In this document: positions 1 to 8,390 of the stretch, piece by piece
Position numbering within the stretch: position 1 is the stretch's first letter
Layout of the letters: each line of letters opens with the position of its first letter
Assembly (NCBI RefSeq): GCF_000332155.1
Contig: NZ_KB235904.1
Span: 44,648 to 108,647 of the forward strand
Reading direction: 5' to 3'
Source of the DNA: Kamptonema formosum PCC 6407
Lineage (GTDB): Bacteria; Cyanobacteriota; Cyanobacteriia; Cyanobacteriales; Microcoleaceae
DNA: 64,000 nucleotides
Made by a program: the position numbers and the translations under genes
The notes under the pieces: generated by a model
The model's database searches: none
Seen by the model: the letters and a program-made list of their open reading frames with translations, nothing else
Told to the model about the DNA's origin: nothing

Positions 1-117
1 ATCTCCCCCATCCCCCCCATCCTCCCCATCTTCCCCATCTTCCCCATCTTCCCCATCTTCCCCATCTTCCCCATCTCCCCCCATCCTCCCCCATCTCCCC
101 CATCCTCCCCATCTTCC
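1..117. repeat. CCCCATC-type short tandem repeat tract
   Basis: Degenerate heptamers of the CCCCATC/CCCCATCTT kind run from the window edge to just before the first gene. This is the short tandemly repeated repetitive (STRR) class known from filamentous cyanobacteria. Related tracts recur near 50.38-50.45 kb and 63.42-63.47 kb. Confidence 0.8.
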
Positions 118-231
118 TGACCCTGCGTGGGAAGAGTCCATAGTCTTAAGATAGAATTAAGTTTAAGAGAGTCCGTGTCCATTACATTGCACCGGAATCC
201 CACATTGAGCAGGCAAAATGAGGCGACGGTC

Positions 232-693
232 GTGAAACCAATTCGTTCTTTAGAAGATGCTTTGAACCGCTGTCAGACAATGGGTATGCGTCTGAGCCGC
301 CAGCGCCGCTTTATACTTGAACTGCTCTGGCAAGCAAGGGAACACCTCTCAGCTCGTGAAATTTACGATCGCTTGAATCAGCAAGGTAAGGCGATCGGTC
401 ATACTTCTGTATATCAAAATTTAGAAGCGCTCTCAAGAGAGGGAATTATTGAGTGCATTGAGCGTTCGGAGGGGCGGTTGTACGGTAATGTCAGTGACTC
501 CCATTCTCATGTCAACTGCCTTGATACCGAACAAATCCTAGACGTTCACGTAGAATTGCCTAAAGAGTTAATTGAGCAAATCGAACAGCAAACGGGCGTT
601 AGGATTGCCGACTATCGGATCGACTTTTTCGGCTACCGTTTCCCTGATGCCGCGATCGCAGAGTCTGAAAATGATACGCCAAAAGCTTCTTAA
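232..693 (+). CDS. Fur-family transcriptional regulator (PerR-like)
   Basis: A Fur-superfamily metal- or peroxide-responsive DNA-binding protein. The winged-helix half (MRLSRQRRFILELL, then HLSAREIYDRL and GHTSVYQNLEALS) is followed by a short dimerisation half with SDSHSHVNCLDT and ending at FFGYRF. It lacks the C-terminal CxxC zinc pairs of classical Fur and has SHSH in place of an HHDH-like motif, so the metal sites are not the textbook Fur set. The frame is open from a GTG at 127, but that would give an unusually long N-terminus. I prefer the GTG at 232, preceded by TGAGGCG at a spacing of about 7, which gives 153 aa, the usual family length. Assignment to PerR rather than Fur or Zur is inference; the regulon cannot be read from here. 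Confidence 0.82.
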   Translation: MKPIRSLEDALNRCQTMGMRLSRQRRFILELLWQAREHLSAREIYDRLNQQGKAIGHTSVYQNLEALSREGIIECIERSEGRLYGNVSDSHSHVNCLDTEQILDVHVELPKELIEQIEQQTGVRIADYRIDFFGYRFPDAAIAESENDTPKAS

Positions 694-898
694 AGCGGGA
701 TGGGGAAGAAATGAGGGTTTTGAGTTTTGAGCTTGAGTTGGGGCGATACCCCCCTGGCCTGAGCCTTGAGTTGTGAGTAAAAAAGTCAGAGATTCCCTAC
801 TCAAAACTCCCTTTCTTCACAATCTTCGATTCGTTGGTAAGCTGTATACCTCCCAATTGGGTTAAGCTCTATAGAGCATTACAGGACAGGCTGAAGTA
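694..898. other. intergenic region with degenerate short repeats
   Basis: Contains degenerate GAGTTTTGAG/TTGAG repeats (about 710-780). No convincing ORF, RNA gene or terminator is visible; an open frame on the minus strand here is an antisense shadow of the regulator. Confidence 0.5.
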
Positions 899-3052
899 AT
901 GGCAAGACGACAATCTGACAAATTCCCCAAACCACCAGCAAGGTACAACCCATCCCCAAATCCGCAGCCAGAGTTAAGGACAGCAGACGAGCTTTTAGAG
1001 TCGTCTGCTTCTAGAAACAAAGCCAAAGTCAGCAAAAGAGGTTTTTGGCAATGGCAATTGATATACTTGGGTGTCTTGTTGGCATTTGGTGTAACTGGTG
1101 CCGGTGCACTTCTCTGGTTGCTCGCCGTGCAACCACCGCCTAACTGCCAGCAGTTATCCCCTGTGGCAGCCGATGGGGAAAGGCTCTATTGCGCTCAGCA
1201 AGCAGCTAACTCTGGGAAGTTGGAGCAAATACTAGAAGCTTTGGCTTTGGTCGAAAGTTGGCCGCCGGAGCATCCTCTTCACGAACAATCTCTACAACTT
1301 ACTGGGGAATGGTCGAAAGCTATTTTGGGGCTGGCAACTGCGAAAATTGAAGTGGGAGACTTGCAGGGAGCCCTCGATATTGTAGCTAAAATTCCCAAAA
1401 CTAGCCCAGCTTACTCAGAAGTGGAAAAAGCGGTGGTTGGGTGGCAGAATAATTGGGAAGAGGGCCAAAAGCTCTATGAGAAAGCGCAAGAAGCTTTGAA
1501 GGCAGAGGATTTGAGGAAAGCTTCGGAGTACGCTCAAGCTCTGTTTAAATTGGACAATATTTTTTGGGGTCAAAAACGCTTTAATGAGCTTGTAGAGCAA
1601 ATTACGCTGGAAAGGCAGGGCTGGCAGCGCCTCCGAGAAGCTAAGGAGTTAGCGGCTGAGGGAGGTCTTGAGAACTTGGGAGAGGCGATCGCTTTAGCTG
1701 GCAAAATTGGGAAGAAGCTTTTTGCCTATACGAAGGGAGAAGCCCAAATCGTGAGCTGGAGCCGCGCTTTGCTGGGTATAGCGCGTCAGCGGTTGGAGGA
1801 AAAAAACTTGGATGGGGCGATCGCGGCTGCTAATTTGATTCCGGCGGATTCTGCTCTCTATGCTGAAGCTCAAGATTTGATGCAGCTAGGTCGCGCTCAG
1901 GCTGTGACGTGGAATCAGTCGATCGGTACGCCGCTACCACAACATATTTTTGCACTGTTAGAAGGGCAAGCGGCGGCGGCTCAAATTGCCCCAGATCGCC
2001 CTCTTTACAAACAAGCTCAAGCTCAAATTAAGGACTTAGAGGTACAGTTTCAAGATTTGTTGCGGCTGCAAATGGCGAGTACGATCGCTAGTTTCGGTCA
2101 ACCGATCGCGTTCCAACTCGCTATTGACCAAGCCCAAACTATCAATCCCGGCAAACCGAGGCGGGTTCATGCCCAGACTTTGGTAGCTTACTGGCGCAAA
2201 GAAATTCTTCGTATTGAAGACCAGCCATACGTTTTGATCGCCAGACAGTTAGCAGTGCCGGGAACTGCTCAAGGGTTGAATGCGGCGATCGCGCAAGCTA
2301 GCATGGTGGCTCAAGGTCGTCCCCTACGGATAGAGGCGCAAACCCTAATCGCGCAGTGGACGAAAAGTATTCAAATTGTCGAAGACCAACCCCTGTTAAA
2401 TCAGGCGCAAGCTTTGGCTAAGCTGGGCAAGCTGACTGAGGCTATTGAGCAAGCTTCCCAGATTAAGAACAATCGGGCGCTATATGCTCAAGCTCAAGCC
2501 AATATCTCTCAATGGGTTTCCCAACAGCAAATCGCCCAAGATAGACCTATTCTCACTCAAGCATCTGAGTTGGCCGCTCAAGGAAGTCTGAGCGCGGCAA
2601 TCAGTATGGCTGCTCAGATTGGCTATGGGCGATCGCTCTACTCGGAAGCCCAAGGTGCGATCGCTCGCTGGGCCGCAGAACGCGATGCGATCTCTGCCCC
2701 CCCGCCTGTAGCGGAACCGGCTGCTCAATATACTGAACCGGCATCGCAACAGGAGCCTTATTCACCTCCTGCTCAACAACAGGAACCCGCTCCTCCTGCT
2801 CGACAACAGGAGCCTTATTCGCCGCCACCACCACAAGAGGAATATTCGCCGCCACCACCACAAGAGGAATATTCACCCCCACCACCGCAAGAGGAATATT
2901 CGCCGCCACCGCAAGAGGAATATTCACCCTCGCCACCGCAAGAGGAATATTCACCACCACCGCAAGAGGCAGAACCGGCTCCGCCTGCTCAAGAAGCGCC
3001 TGCTCCTGCTGAACCTCCAGCATCTCCCGATGGTAATTTACTTTCTGAATAA
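899..3052 (+). CDS. membrane-anchored repeat protein with Pro/Glu/Tyr-rich tail
   Basis: 717 aa, function unknown. Residues about 1-50 are polar and basic, a single strong transmembrane helix follows at about 51-76 (YLGVLLAFGVTGAGALLWLL), and the rest is predicted outside the cytoplasm. Residues about 95-600 consist of degenerate alpha-helical units of about 40 aa with recurring LYxQAQ, IARQLA and AAIAQAS patterns, resembling TPR/SEL1-like repeats. From about 605 the chain turns into low-complexity PPPPQEEYS repeats (about seven copies) and ends AEPPASPDGNLLSE. It sits 45 bp upstream of the DUF3685 gene in the same direction and may share its transcript. The Pro-rich tail could span periplasm or peptidoglycan; that is inference. 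Confidence 0.85.
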   Translation: MARRQSDKFPKPPARYNPSPNPQPELRTADELLESSASRNKAKVSKRGFWQWQLIYLGVLLAFGVTGAGALLWLLAVQPPPNCQQLSPVAADGERLYCAQQAANSGKLEQILEALALVESWPPEHPLHEQSLQLTGEWSKAILGLATAKIEVGDLQGALDIVAKIPKTSPAYSEVEKAVVGWQNNWEEGQKLYEKAQEALKAEDLRKASEYAQALFKLDNIFWGQKRFNELVEQITLERQGWQRLREAKELAAEGGLENLGEAIALAGKIGKKLFAYTKGEAQIVSWSRALLGIARQRLEEKNLDGAIAAANLIPADSALYAEAQDLMQLGRAQAVTWNQSIGTPLPQHIFALLEGQAAAAQIAPDRPLYKQAQAQIKDLEVQFQDLLRLQMASTIASFGQPIAFQLAIDQAQTINPGKPRRVHAQTLVAYWRKEILRIEDQPYVLIARQLAVPGTAQGLNAAIAQASMVAQGRPLRIEAQTLIAQWTKSIQIVEDQPLLNQAQALAKLGKLTEAIEQASQIKNNRALYAQAQANISQWVSQQQIAQDRPILTQASELAAQGSLSAAISMAAQIGYGRSLYSEAQGAIARWAAERDAISAPPPVAEPAAQYTEPASQQEPYSPPAQQQEPAPPARQQEPYSPPPPQEEYSPPPPQEEYSPPPPQEEYSPPPQEEYSPSPPQEEYSPPPQEAEPAPPAQEAPAPAEPPASPDGNLLSE

Positions 3053-3075
3053 ACAGTTAACAGTTAACAGTTAAC
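3053..3075. repeat. TTAACAG heptamer STRR
   Basis: About three tandem copies of the heptamer AACAGTT between two co-directional genes. The same heptamer recurs at 19062-19092 and 22468-22511. Confidence 0.75.
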
Positions 3076-3097
3076 TAAATCCTTCTTCCTTCTACTT

Positions 3098-5050
3098 ATG
3101 ACCAATTTGCAATTGTTGGTGGTTGAAGGCGACCCTCTTTTTCGCCTGGGTCTGCGGGTTGCTTGCGAACAGTACCCGGACTTGCAAGCGATCGCAGAGG
3201 TGGAGTCTGGGACTGAGGCTTTGAATGCGATCGCTGCTCTGGGCGACGAAAACATCCCCGATGTCGTAATTTGGATTTTAGACGGGCAGATTTGGCTCTC
3301 AGATGTTACTGAGCAAGATTTTTCTGTGGGGATGATGCTGTGTCAGCAGCTCAAAACGCAGTACCCCAACTTACCATTATTGCTACTGGCGGGAAGTAGT
3401 ACACCAGCTCTTTTAGCAAGAGCAAAGCAAGCGGGTGTCAATGGCTATTGCTCAAAAGCGATCGCAGTTGCAGAGATCGTAGCAGCTATTCGCTTAGTAG
3501 CATCCGGTGAAAGCTATTGGCCAGAGCGATCGCAGGAGCAAGAAAATCAGAGCAATACAATTCCTTTAGCTATAGAAGAACAGAGCGAATTACGTCCCGG
3601 TTCTCCCTTCCCCAGACTTTCTCTGTATCGAAAGTTAATTGCTCATCTTTCCAGATCGGGAATGCAGGAAATTGATGCCGCGATCGCGGAAGTAAACACA
3701 CAATTACAAGATTCTAGACTGTTACAAAAAGAAGATTTTGTATCTCTGAGCGATTGGGTTTTACTCAGCGGTCGCCGCCGCGAATTGTTAGCTGCTCGTT
3801 GGATTGTCAGTCAGCTATTACCGACCGATCGGGAACAGAAAATTATAGAAAATCGGGAGGAAATCAGCAGGAGAATAACTAACAATAAAACAACTAATTC
3901 CCCCTTTCCAATTCCTAATTTACCTACGGTAATTAGCAATTCAGAATTATCTCCTCAGCTTTCAGCCACAAATGATTTACAAACCGCTTTATTTAAAGCA
4001 ATAGCGGCGAAATTAGAATCAGGTTTAGTTAACTTAACGGGTCTACCTCTGGAAATAGATATCTTCCGGTTAAATAAGAAACAGGACTTGATGTATATAA
4101 TCTTACGCAAATTACAGGATATACTTGATGAATTGCGCTTTTCCCAAGTCGAGTTGCCGCAATTATCAGAAAAGCGTTCGAGTATTATCAGAGATTTGTG
4201 GCAAGATACAATCGCGGATTTCTTTGGTAAATATTACACCCTACGGATAGAGGAAGGGAATGTTGGGGAGGTGAGAAATACAGCAGGATTGCCCCTACAA
4301 AAAAGGAGCGAACTGGGGGGAAATCCCTCTTTTGTTCTTCCTCCTTCTTCCTTGCTATTTTCCGAGAAACAAGAGCGAATAGAAGTTGTACCAGTGTTGT
4401 TGCAAGAGACTCAACTGGTTGAGACTGCAATTCTTGATAAAATTCCGCTAGTAGTGGAATGTTTTGCTCATTTACTATATCAAACTCCGCTGATAATTGA
4501 TAATATTTCCTGCTCAGCGGGTAGCCCCGAAGCGATGGTGCGATCGCAAGTAATGCTGGAAAACTTAGTGATTCAACTGGCTAACGGGGTGGTGCAACCG
4601 CTATTAAATAATTTTGCCGATCTAGAAGAAATCAAACAAAAATTTTATGACCGTCAGTTGATTTCTACGCGAGAGATTGAGAAATTTCGCAATAATTTGT
4701 CTTGGAAATATCGAATGCAAAATTTATTTTGGGAACCACAGGCAATTTTTGAAAGCCGCTTTTTGCTGTTGACATTGAATGAAATAGGAATTCAGAAAAT
4801 ATCAATTTATTCTCCTAGAAATCAGGAGTTAGCTCAACTTTCGGGCGTGCAGTTGGTGGTGACACTGGTATTAGAAATGAGGGACGCGACAGCTCCTCGT
4901 GTCCGAGCAATTATCGCTTTTCTGGGCACGGGAGTTGTCTATGTGCTGACGCAAGTTATTGGACGAGGAATTGGTTTAATTGGACGGGGAATTCTTCAGG
5001 GAGTAGGCAATTCTTTGCAAGATAGTAAGTGGGAAAAAAAGGGTGACTAA
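3098..5050 (+). CDS. receiver-like domain + DUF3685 (Ycf55-related) protein
   Basis: 650 aa. The N-terminal ~140 residues have a response-regulator fold signature (LQLLVVEGDPLFRLGLRVAC, PDVVIWILDG, GVNGYCSKAI with a conserved-looking Lys), but the phospho-acceptor loop is degenerate and there is no HTH output domain. From about residue 170 to the end it matches the cyanobacterial/plastid DUF3685 family, related to chloroplast Ycf55, with a hydrophobic segment near the C-terminus (RAIIAFLGTGVVYVLTQVIGRG). Start chosen at the ATG before TNLQLLV, 45 bp after the preceding gene. Molecular function is unknown; phosphorylation of this receiver is doubtful. Confidence 0.8.
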   Translation: MTNLQLLVVEGDPLFRLGLRVACEQYPDLQAIAEVESGTEALNAIAALGDENIPDVVIWILDGQIWLSDVTEQDFSVGMMLCQQLKTQYPNLPLLLLAGSSTPALLARAKQAGVNGYCSKAIAVAEIVAAIRLVASGESYWPERSQEQENQSNTIPLAIEEQSELRPGSPFPRLSLYRKLIAHLSRSGMQEIDAAIAEVNTQLQDSRLLQKEDFVSLSDWVLLSGRRRELLAARWIVSQLLPTDREQKIIENREEISRRITNNKTTNSPFPIPNLPTVISNSELSPQLSATNDLQTALFKAIAAKLESGLVNLTGLPLEIDIFRLNKKQDLMYIILRKLQDILDELRFSQVELPQLSEKRSSIIRDLWQDTIADFFGKYYTLRIEEGNVGEVRNTAGLPLQKRSELGGNPSFVLPPSSLLFSEKQERIEVVPVLLQETQLVETAILDKIPLVVECFAHLLYQTPLIIDNISCSAGSPEAMVRSQVMLENLVIQLANGVVQPLLNNFADLEEIKQKFYDRQLISTREIEKFRNNLSWKYRMQNLFWEPQAIFESRFLLLTLNEIGIQKISIYSPRNQELAQLSGVQLVVTLVLEMRDATAPRVRAIIAFLGTGVVYVLTQVIGRGIGLIGRGILQGVGNSLQDSKWEKKGD

Positions 5051-5054
5051 TTGT

Positions 5055-5204
5055 TATAGCAACCGCCAAGGCGGTTAAGAGGGGCTAGGGACTAGGGGCT
5101 AGGGGCTAGGGAAAGAAGGAAAAGAAGGGAAAGAGGGGAAAGAGGGGAAGAGAGTCAAGTTTGGGCTATGAGCGAGTGTCCTAACCGCCCTGACGGTTGC
5201 TATA
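5055..5204. mobile_element. MITE-like palindromic element with TATAGCAACCG termini
   Basis: Bounded by TATAGCAACCG at 5055-5065 and its reverse complement CGGTTGCTATA at 5194-5204. Each end carries a small internal palindrome (CAACCGCCAAGGCGGTT on the left), and the interior is the GGGGCTAGGGACTAGG STRR plus purine-rich sequence. No ORF. Half-copies occur at 16005-16065 and 50440-50514. Confidence 0.7.
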
Positions 5205-5253
5205 TTATCCCTATAATGTCACTTCGAGTCGAGAAAATTGACCAGAAATGAGA

Positions 5254-6267
5254 TCAATTCCCATAGTGACCGCCAACAACCTTACCCCGAAAAACAACAT
5301 AATTGTAAATGTTGTAAAACAACATAATCGGAATTAGAAAGCCAATGAAGATAATCATAAAAACCAGAGCACTTGGGGAAGCTGCTGCTTGGTAAATCGT
5401 GATTTGAGTCGGGATAATATAGGGAAAAACGATCAATCCTAGTCCCAAGAAACTCATCAAGAAAATTAGGATAGTCCAGATAAAAGGTGTCCTTTCTTCC
5501 TTGCGCTCAATGCTTCTTAGCAATAGCCAAATTAACAGGACTCCCACCAGAGGAATGATAGCAAAGATATAAACCAACGGGGCATCAAATAACTTTGTCC
5601 TCGCACTTTCTGAAAAAACTGGAGTGACAATTGTAATCAAGATAGCTCCAATTAGCGTTGTAATTGCTGCAATTTTCGCCGTGCGATAGTGAGTAGTTTG
5701 TAGTTCCCCACCTGTTTTCATAATTAAATAGGTGGAACCAATCAAAACATAGCCTTGAATTAGCGTCAAAGCGACAACAATTGACCGCCAAGTTAACCAG
5801 TCCCAAGTTGTGCCGATAAAGTGTCCCGCTTGGTCAACTGCAATGCCTTCTAGCACCCCACCAAGGGCTAAACCTTGGGCGAAAGATGCTAGAAAACTAC
5901 CCGCCCCAAAAGCATAATTCCAGAATAATTTCCGGTTAGAATGTTCGCGAAATTCAAAGGCAACTGCCCGAAAAATCAACCCGAACAACATCATCATAAT
6001 GGGGATGTATAGGGCGTTTAAAATTGTGCCGTAAGCTAGGGGAAATGCACCAAAAAGTGCGCCTCCCATTAACACCAGCCAGGTTTCATTGGCATCCCAA
6101 ACATTTCCCAGACTGGTCATTAAAATGCCCCGCCGTTCTTCGTCATCAGCAGTTAAGGACAAAATTCCTACGCCTAAGTCAAAACCATCTAGCATGACAT
6201 AGAGCAATAGAAAAAGAGCTAAAATTACAAACCAAACTTGGGGAAGAAAATGCTCTAAAGCTGTCAT
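5254..6267 (-). CDS. cydB: cytochrome bd-type quinol oxidase subunit II
   Basis: 337 aa, the usual length. CydB forms the bd oxidase with CydA and stabilises the haem-bearing subunit; it is an integral membrane protein that accepts quinol electrons for O2 reduction. Recognised by YVMLDGFDLGVGIL near residue 25, the NVWDANETWLVLMGG motif and about eight transmembrane helices ending FYNIYNYVVFRGKV. It begins 8 bp after cydA with a good ribosome site (AGGAGATTTT-ATG), so the two are translated as one operon. No CydX-like micro-ORF is visible after it; an element of the TATAGCAACCG family follows. Confidence 0.96.
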   Translation of the reverse strand: MTALEHFLPQVWFVILALFLLLYVMLDGFDLGVGILSLTADDEERRGILMTSLGNVWDANETWLVLMGGALFGAFPLAYGTILNALYIPIMMMLFGLIFRAVAFEFREHSNRKLFWNYAFGAGSFLASFAQGLALGGVLEGIAVDQAGHFIGTTWDWLTWRSIVVALTLIQGYVLIGSTYLIMKTGGELQTTHYRTAKIAAITTLIGAILITIVTPVFSESARTKLFDAPLVYIFAIIPLVGVLLIWLLLRSIERKEERTPFIWTILIFLMSFLGLGLIVFPYIIPTQITIYQAAASPSALVFMIIFIGFLIPIMLFYNIYNYVVFRGKVVGGHYGN

Positions 6268-6275
6268 AAAATCTC

Positions 6276-7724
6276 CTATTGCTGTGCTTCTGCCGGTCGG
6301 CTATCGGGAATGTGTTCGGCCGGTTCTATCTCAATTGCTGGTTCATCTTCTACTTCTAAACTTGGTACTGGTAAACTGAGATTCGGGCCTTGACGAATAA
6401 TTCTGCTACCAAAATACAAGGTACAAATTAATAGAAAGCTGTAGACAGTAGCAAAGGTAATTAGGGAACCTAAAACATTACTGGCGGGAATAGCAGAAAC
6501 AGCATCAGCCGTGCGAATTTGTCCGTAAACAGTCCAGGGTTGTCTACCTACGCAGCGCACTATCCAACCTGATTCTACAGCAATATATCCCAGGGGAGCG
6601 GCTAAAATCCAAGCTCGCATTAGCCAAGTTTGGTTAGCAATATTTTCAGCAGAAAGTTTGCCTCGAATCCACTGAATTACACTGAATGCCATTAATGCTG
6701 CAAAGTAGAAACCAATAGCAACCATGATGCGGAAAGAATAGTAGATTAAACCTACCATTCGGGGTCTATTTTCTGGTTTCCATTCTTTGAGACCAAGGAC
6801 GGGTTCTGACAGTGTTGGTTTAAATTCTAGAACTAATCCTAATGTTTTAGGTATTGCTAGTTCCCAGTCATTTTTTTCTGCTTTTTCGTTCGGTAAAGCT
6901 AAGGCTAGCCAATCGGCAGATTTTCCTGCTGGAATTGTTTCCCATTGAGCCTCCATTGCTGCTAGTTTGGTAGGCTGATAGTGATAGACTTGTTCGGCGC
7001 TTAAATGGCCGATATAAATTTGCAAAGGGGCAACTGCGATCGCAGCGGCTACTACAATCTTTAATGAGTAAGAAAAGAAGGCTGAGTGTCGCTTATTTAA
7101 GATGTACCAGGCACTAATACCACCAATCACAAATAGCGATGTTTCCAATGTTGCAAAGAACATATGGAGAACGCTATTGAGCATAAATGGATTGAGGATG
7201 GCTTCAAAGTAATCGGAAACGATAAATTTGCCATTCACAAAGTCTCCACCTGCGGGACTTTGCAGCCAGGAATTAGCTACTAATATCCAGAAGGTTGAGA
7301 GGTTAGCACCGAAGGCTACCATGATGGTAGCGAAATAGTGAATGACAGGATTAACTCGCTCCCAACCAAATAACATGATGCCTAAAAAACCTGCTTCTAG
7401 CATGAATGCCATTGCAGCTTCAAAGCCTAAAATACTGCCGAAAAAGTCGCCCGCTGCTTCGGAAAATGGAGCCCAATTTGTGCCAAATTGAAATTCCATT
7501 GGGATGCCGGAAGCTACGCCAATACCGAAGTTAAGGACGTAAAGTTTTGCCCAAAAGCGAGCGTGATGGTAGTAGTCAGGATTGCGGGTTTTTAGCCACA
7601 TTCCCTCGACTATTACTAGATAAATTCCCATGCCTGTAGTCAATACTGGCCAGAGGATATGGAAGATCGCAGTCAGTGCAAATTGCATTCGCGATAGCGC
7701 GAGGGTATTAGAGAAAAAATCCAT
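6276..7724 (-). CDS. cydA: cytochrome bd-type quinol oxidase subunit I
   Basis: 482 aa, haem-bearing subunit of the bd quinol oxidase in cytoplasmic or thylakoid membrane. Visible hallmarks are the N-terminal SRMQFALTAIFHILWP (haem ligand His), GIPMEFQFGTNW, the short quinol loop at about residues 255-330, and GRQPW at 393-397. The short loop places it with the cyanide-insensitive (CIO) subgroup. The residue two before GRQPW is Cys391 in GWIVRCV, where E. coli and CIO enzymes have Glu. The C-terminal ~35 residues are acidic and Pro-rich. First gene of cydAB; the upstream 190 bp holds a palindromic repeat (7815-7874) and no clear regulator site. Confidence 0.96.
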   Translation of the reverse strand: MDFFSNTLALSRMQFALTAIFHILWPVLTTGMGIYLVIVEGMWLKTRNPDYYHHARFWAKLYVLNFGIGVASGIPMEFQFGTNWAPFSEAAGDFFGSILGFEAAMAFMLEAGFLGIMLFGWERVNPVIHYFATIMVAFGANLSTFWILVANSWLQSPAGGDFVNGKFIVSDYFEAILNPFMLNSVLHMFFATLETSLFVIGGISAWYILNKRHSAFFSYSLKIVVAAAIAVAPLQIYIGHLSAEQVYHYQPTKLAAMEAQWETIPAGKSADWLALALPNEKAEKNDWELAIPKTLGLVLEFKPTLSEPVLGLKEWKPENRPRMVGLIYYSFRIMVAIGFYFAALMAFSVIQWIRGKLSAENIANQTWLMRAWILAAPLGYIAVESGWIVRCVGRQPWTVYGQIRTADAVSAIPASNVLGSLITFATVYSFLLICTLYFGSRIIRQGPNLSLPVPSLEVEDEPAIEIEPAEHIPDSRPAEAQQ

Positions 7725-7814
7725 GTCTGACCTCGGTTAGTTAGTAAACCTTAAAAGATTGACTGTTCTGATTGTATATTAAACCTGTTACAAAAGCTAT
7801 TCCCTAGATCCTTC

Positions 7815-7874
7815 GGCGGTTGAAACCGCTACTACACAAACGAAGTCCGCCTGCGCGGACTAAGAAATAAGGGG
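7815..7874 (+). repeat. palindromic repeat element (GCGGTTGAAACCGC ... AGTCCGC/GCGGACT)
   Basis: Two back-to-back palindromes, GGCGGTTGAAACCGC and AGTCCGCCTGCGCGGACT, followed by AAGAAATAAGGG. A near-identical copy lies in the opposite orientation at 53071-53131, and a partial relative at 35316-35358. It is an interspersed repeat, not a gene; whether it acts as a terminator or RNA processing site is unknown. Confidence 0.75.
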
Positions 7875-7916
7875 ATGTTTAAGCGGAGTTTGGTATTAGT
7901 AATTAGCCATTATAAA

Positions 7917-8390
7917 TTATCTAACTGTAACTTGGTAACTCAATTTAAAGGGCTGAAAATTAGCTCCAGCTTTGGCTTTGCCACTGAGTTCTAGTGCGTA
8001 AATTCCGGCTTTAGGGAATACGATTTTAGCTCCGGGAATGCCTTTGTATTGTTCGGCTGATATGGCTTCTAAGCTGGGCTGCATCAAGGGTTTTTCGCCT
8101 GCTTTATGGGGATGATTGTAGACGGCTAACTGGCAATTGCATTGTTCTAAGGGGATAATTTGACCGCCTTTACGAGTGAGGGCAAACCATACGCGAGACT
8201 GTTCTCCGGCGCGGGGATTATGATTTGGTTCGAGGTGAAATGTAGCTGCGACATCGCCAGAAACTTCGACTTCGTGCGCTAAAGCAAAATTAGACTTAAG
8301 TGTAAATATAGTTGATATTGCTACATTTACTAATAATCCTAAAAAAACTAGCAATCCTAAACTTTTACTTTTGTTTAATAGGGGAAACAT
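7917..8390 (-). CDS. secreted YtkA-like/FixH-like protein
   Basis: 157 aa. An N-terminal signal segment (LGLLVFLGLLVNVAISTIF) is cleaved near ALAHEVEV. The mature part is a beta-rich domain with PRAGEQSRVWFALT, EQCNCQLAVYNH and a closing PFKLSYQVTV, the pattern of YtkA/FixH-like copper- or oxidase-associated domains. It starts 26 bp inside the 3' end of the upstream membrane gene, implying translational coupling. Position beside cydAB and a SafE/DsbD_2-like protein suggests a role in metal delivery or oxidase assembly; that role is inferred from context only. Confidence 0.75.
   Translation of the reverse strand: MFPLLNKSKSLGLLVFLGLLVNVAISTIFTLKSNFALAHEVEVSGDVAATFHLEPNHNPRAGEQSRVWFALTRKGGQIIPLEQCNCQLAVYNHPHKAGEKPLMQPSLEAISAEQYKGIPGAKIVFPKAGIYALELSGKAKAGANFQPFKLSYQVTVR

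Noticed and set aside
568-804. Minus-strand ORF of 78 codons overlapping the Fur gene end
   Set aside because: Antisense to a well-supported gene and continues through a low-complexity spacer; no family pattern.
2601-3023. Minus-strand ORF with VNIPLAV repeats
   Set aside because: It is the antisense reading of the PPPPQEEYS repeats; regularity stems from the plus-strand protein repeat.
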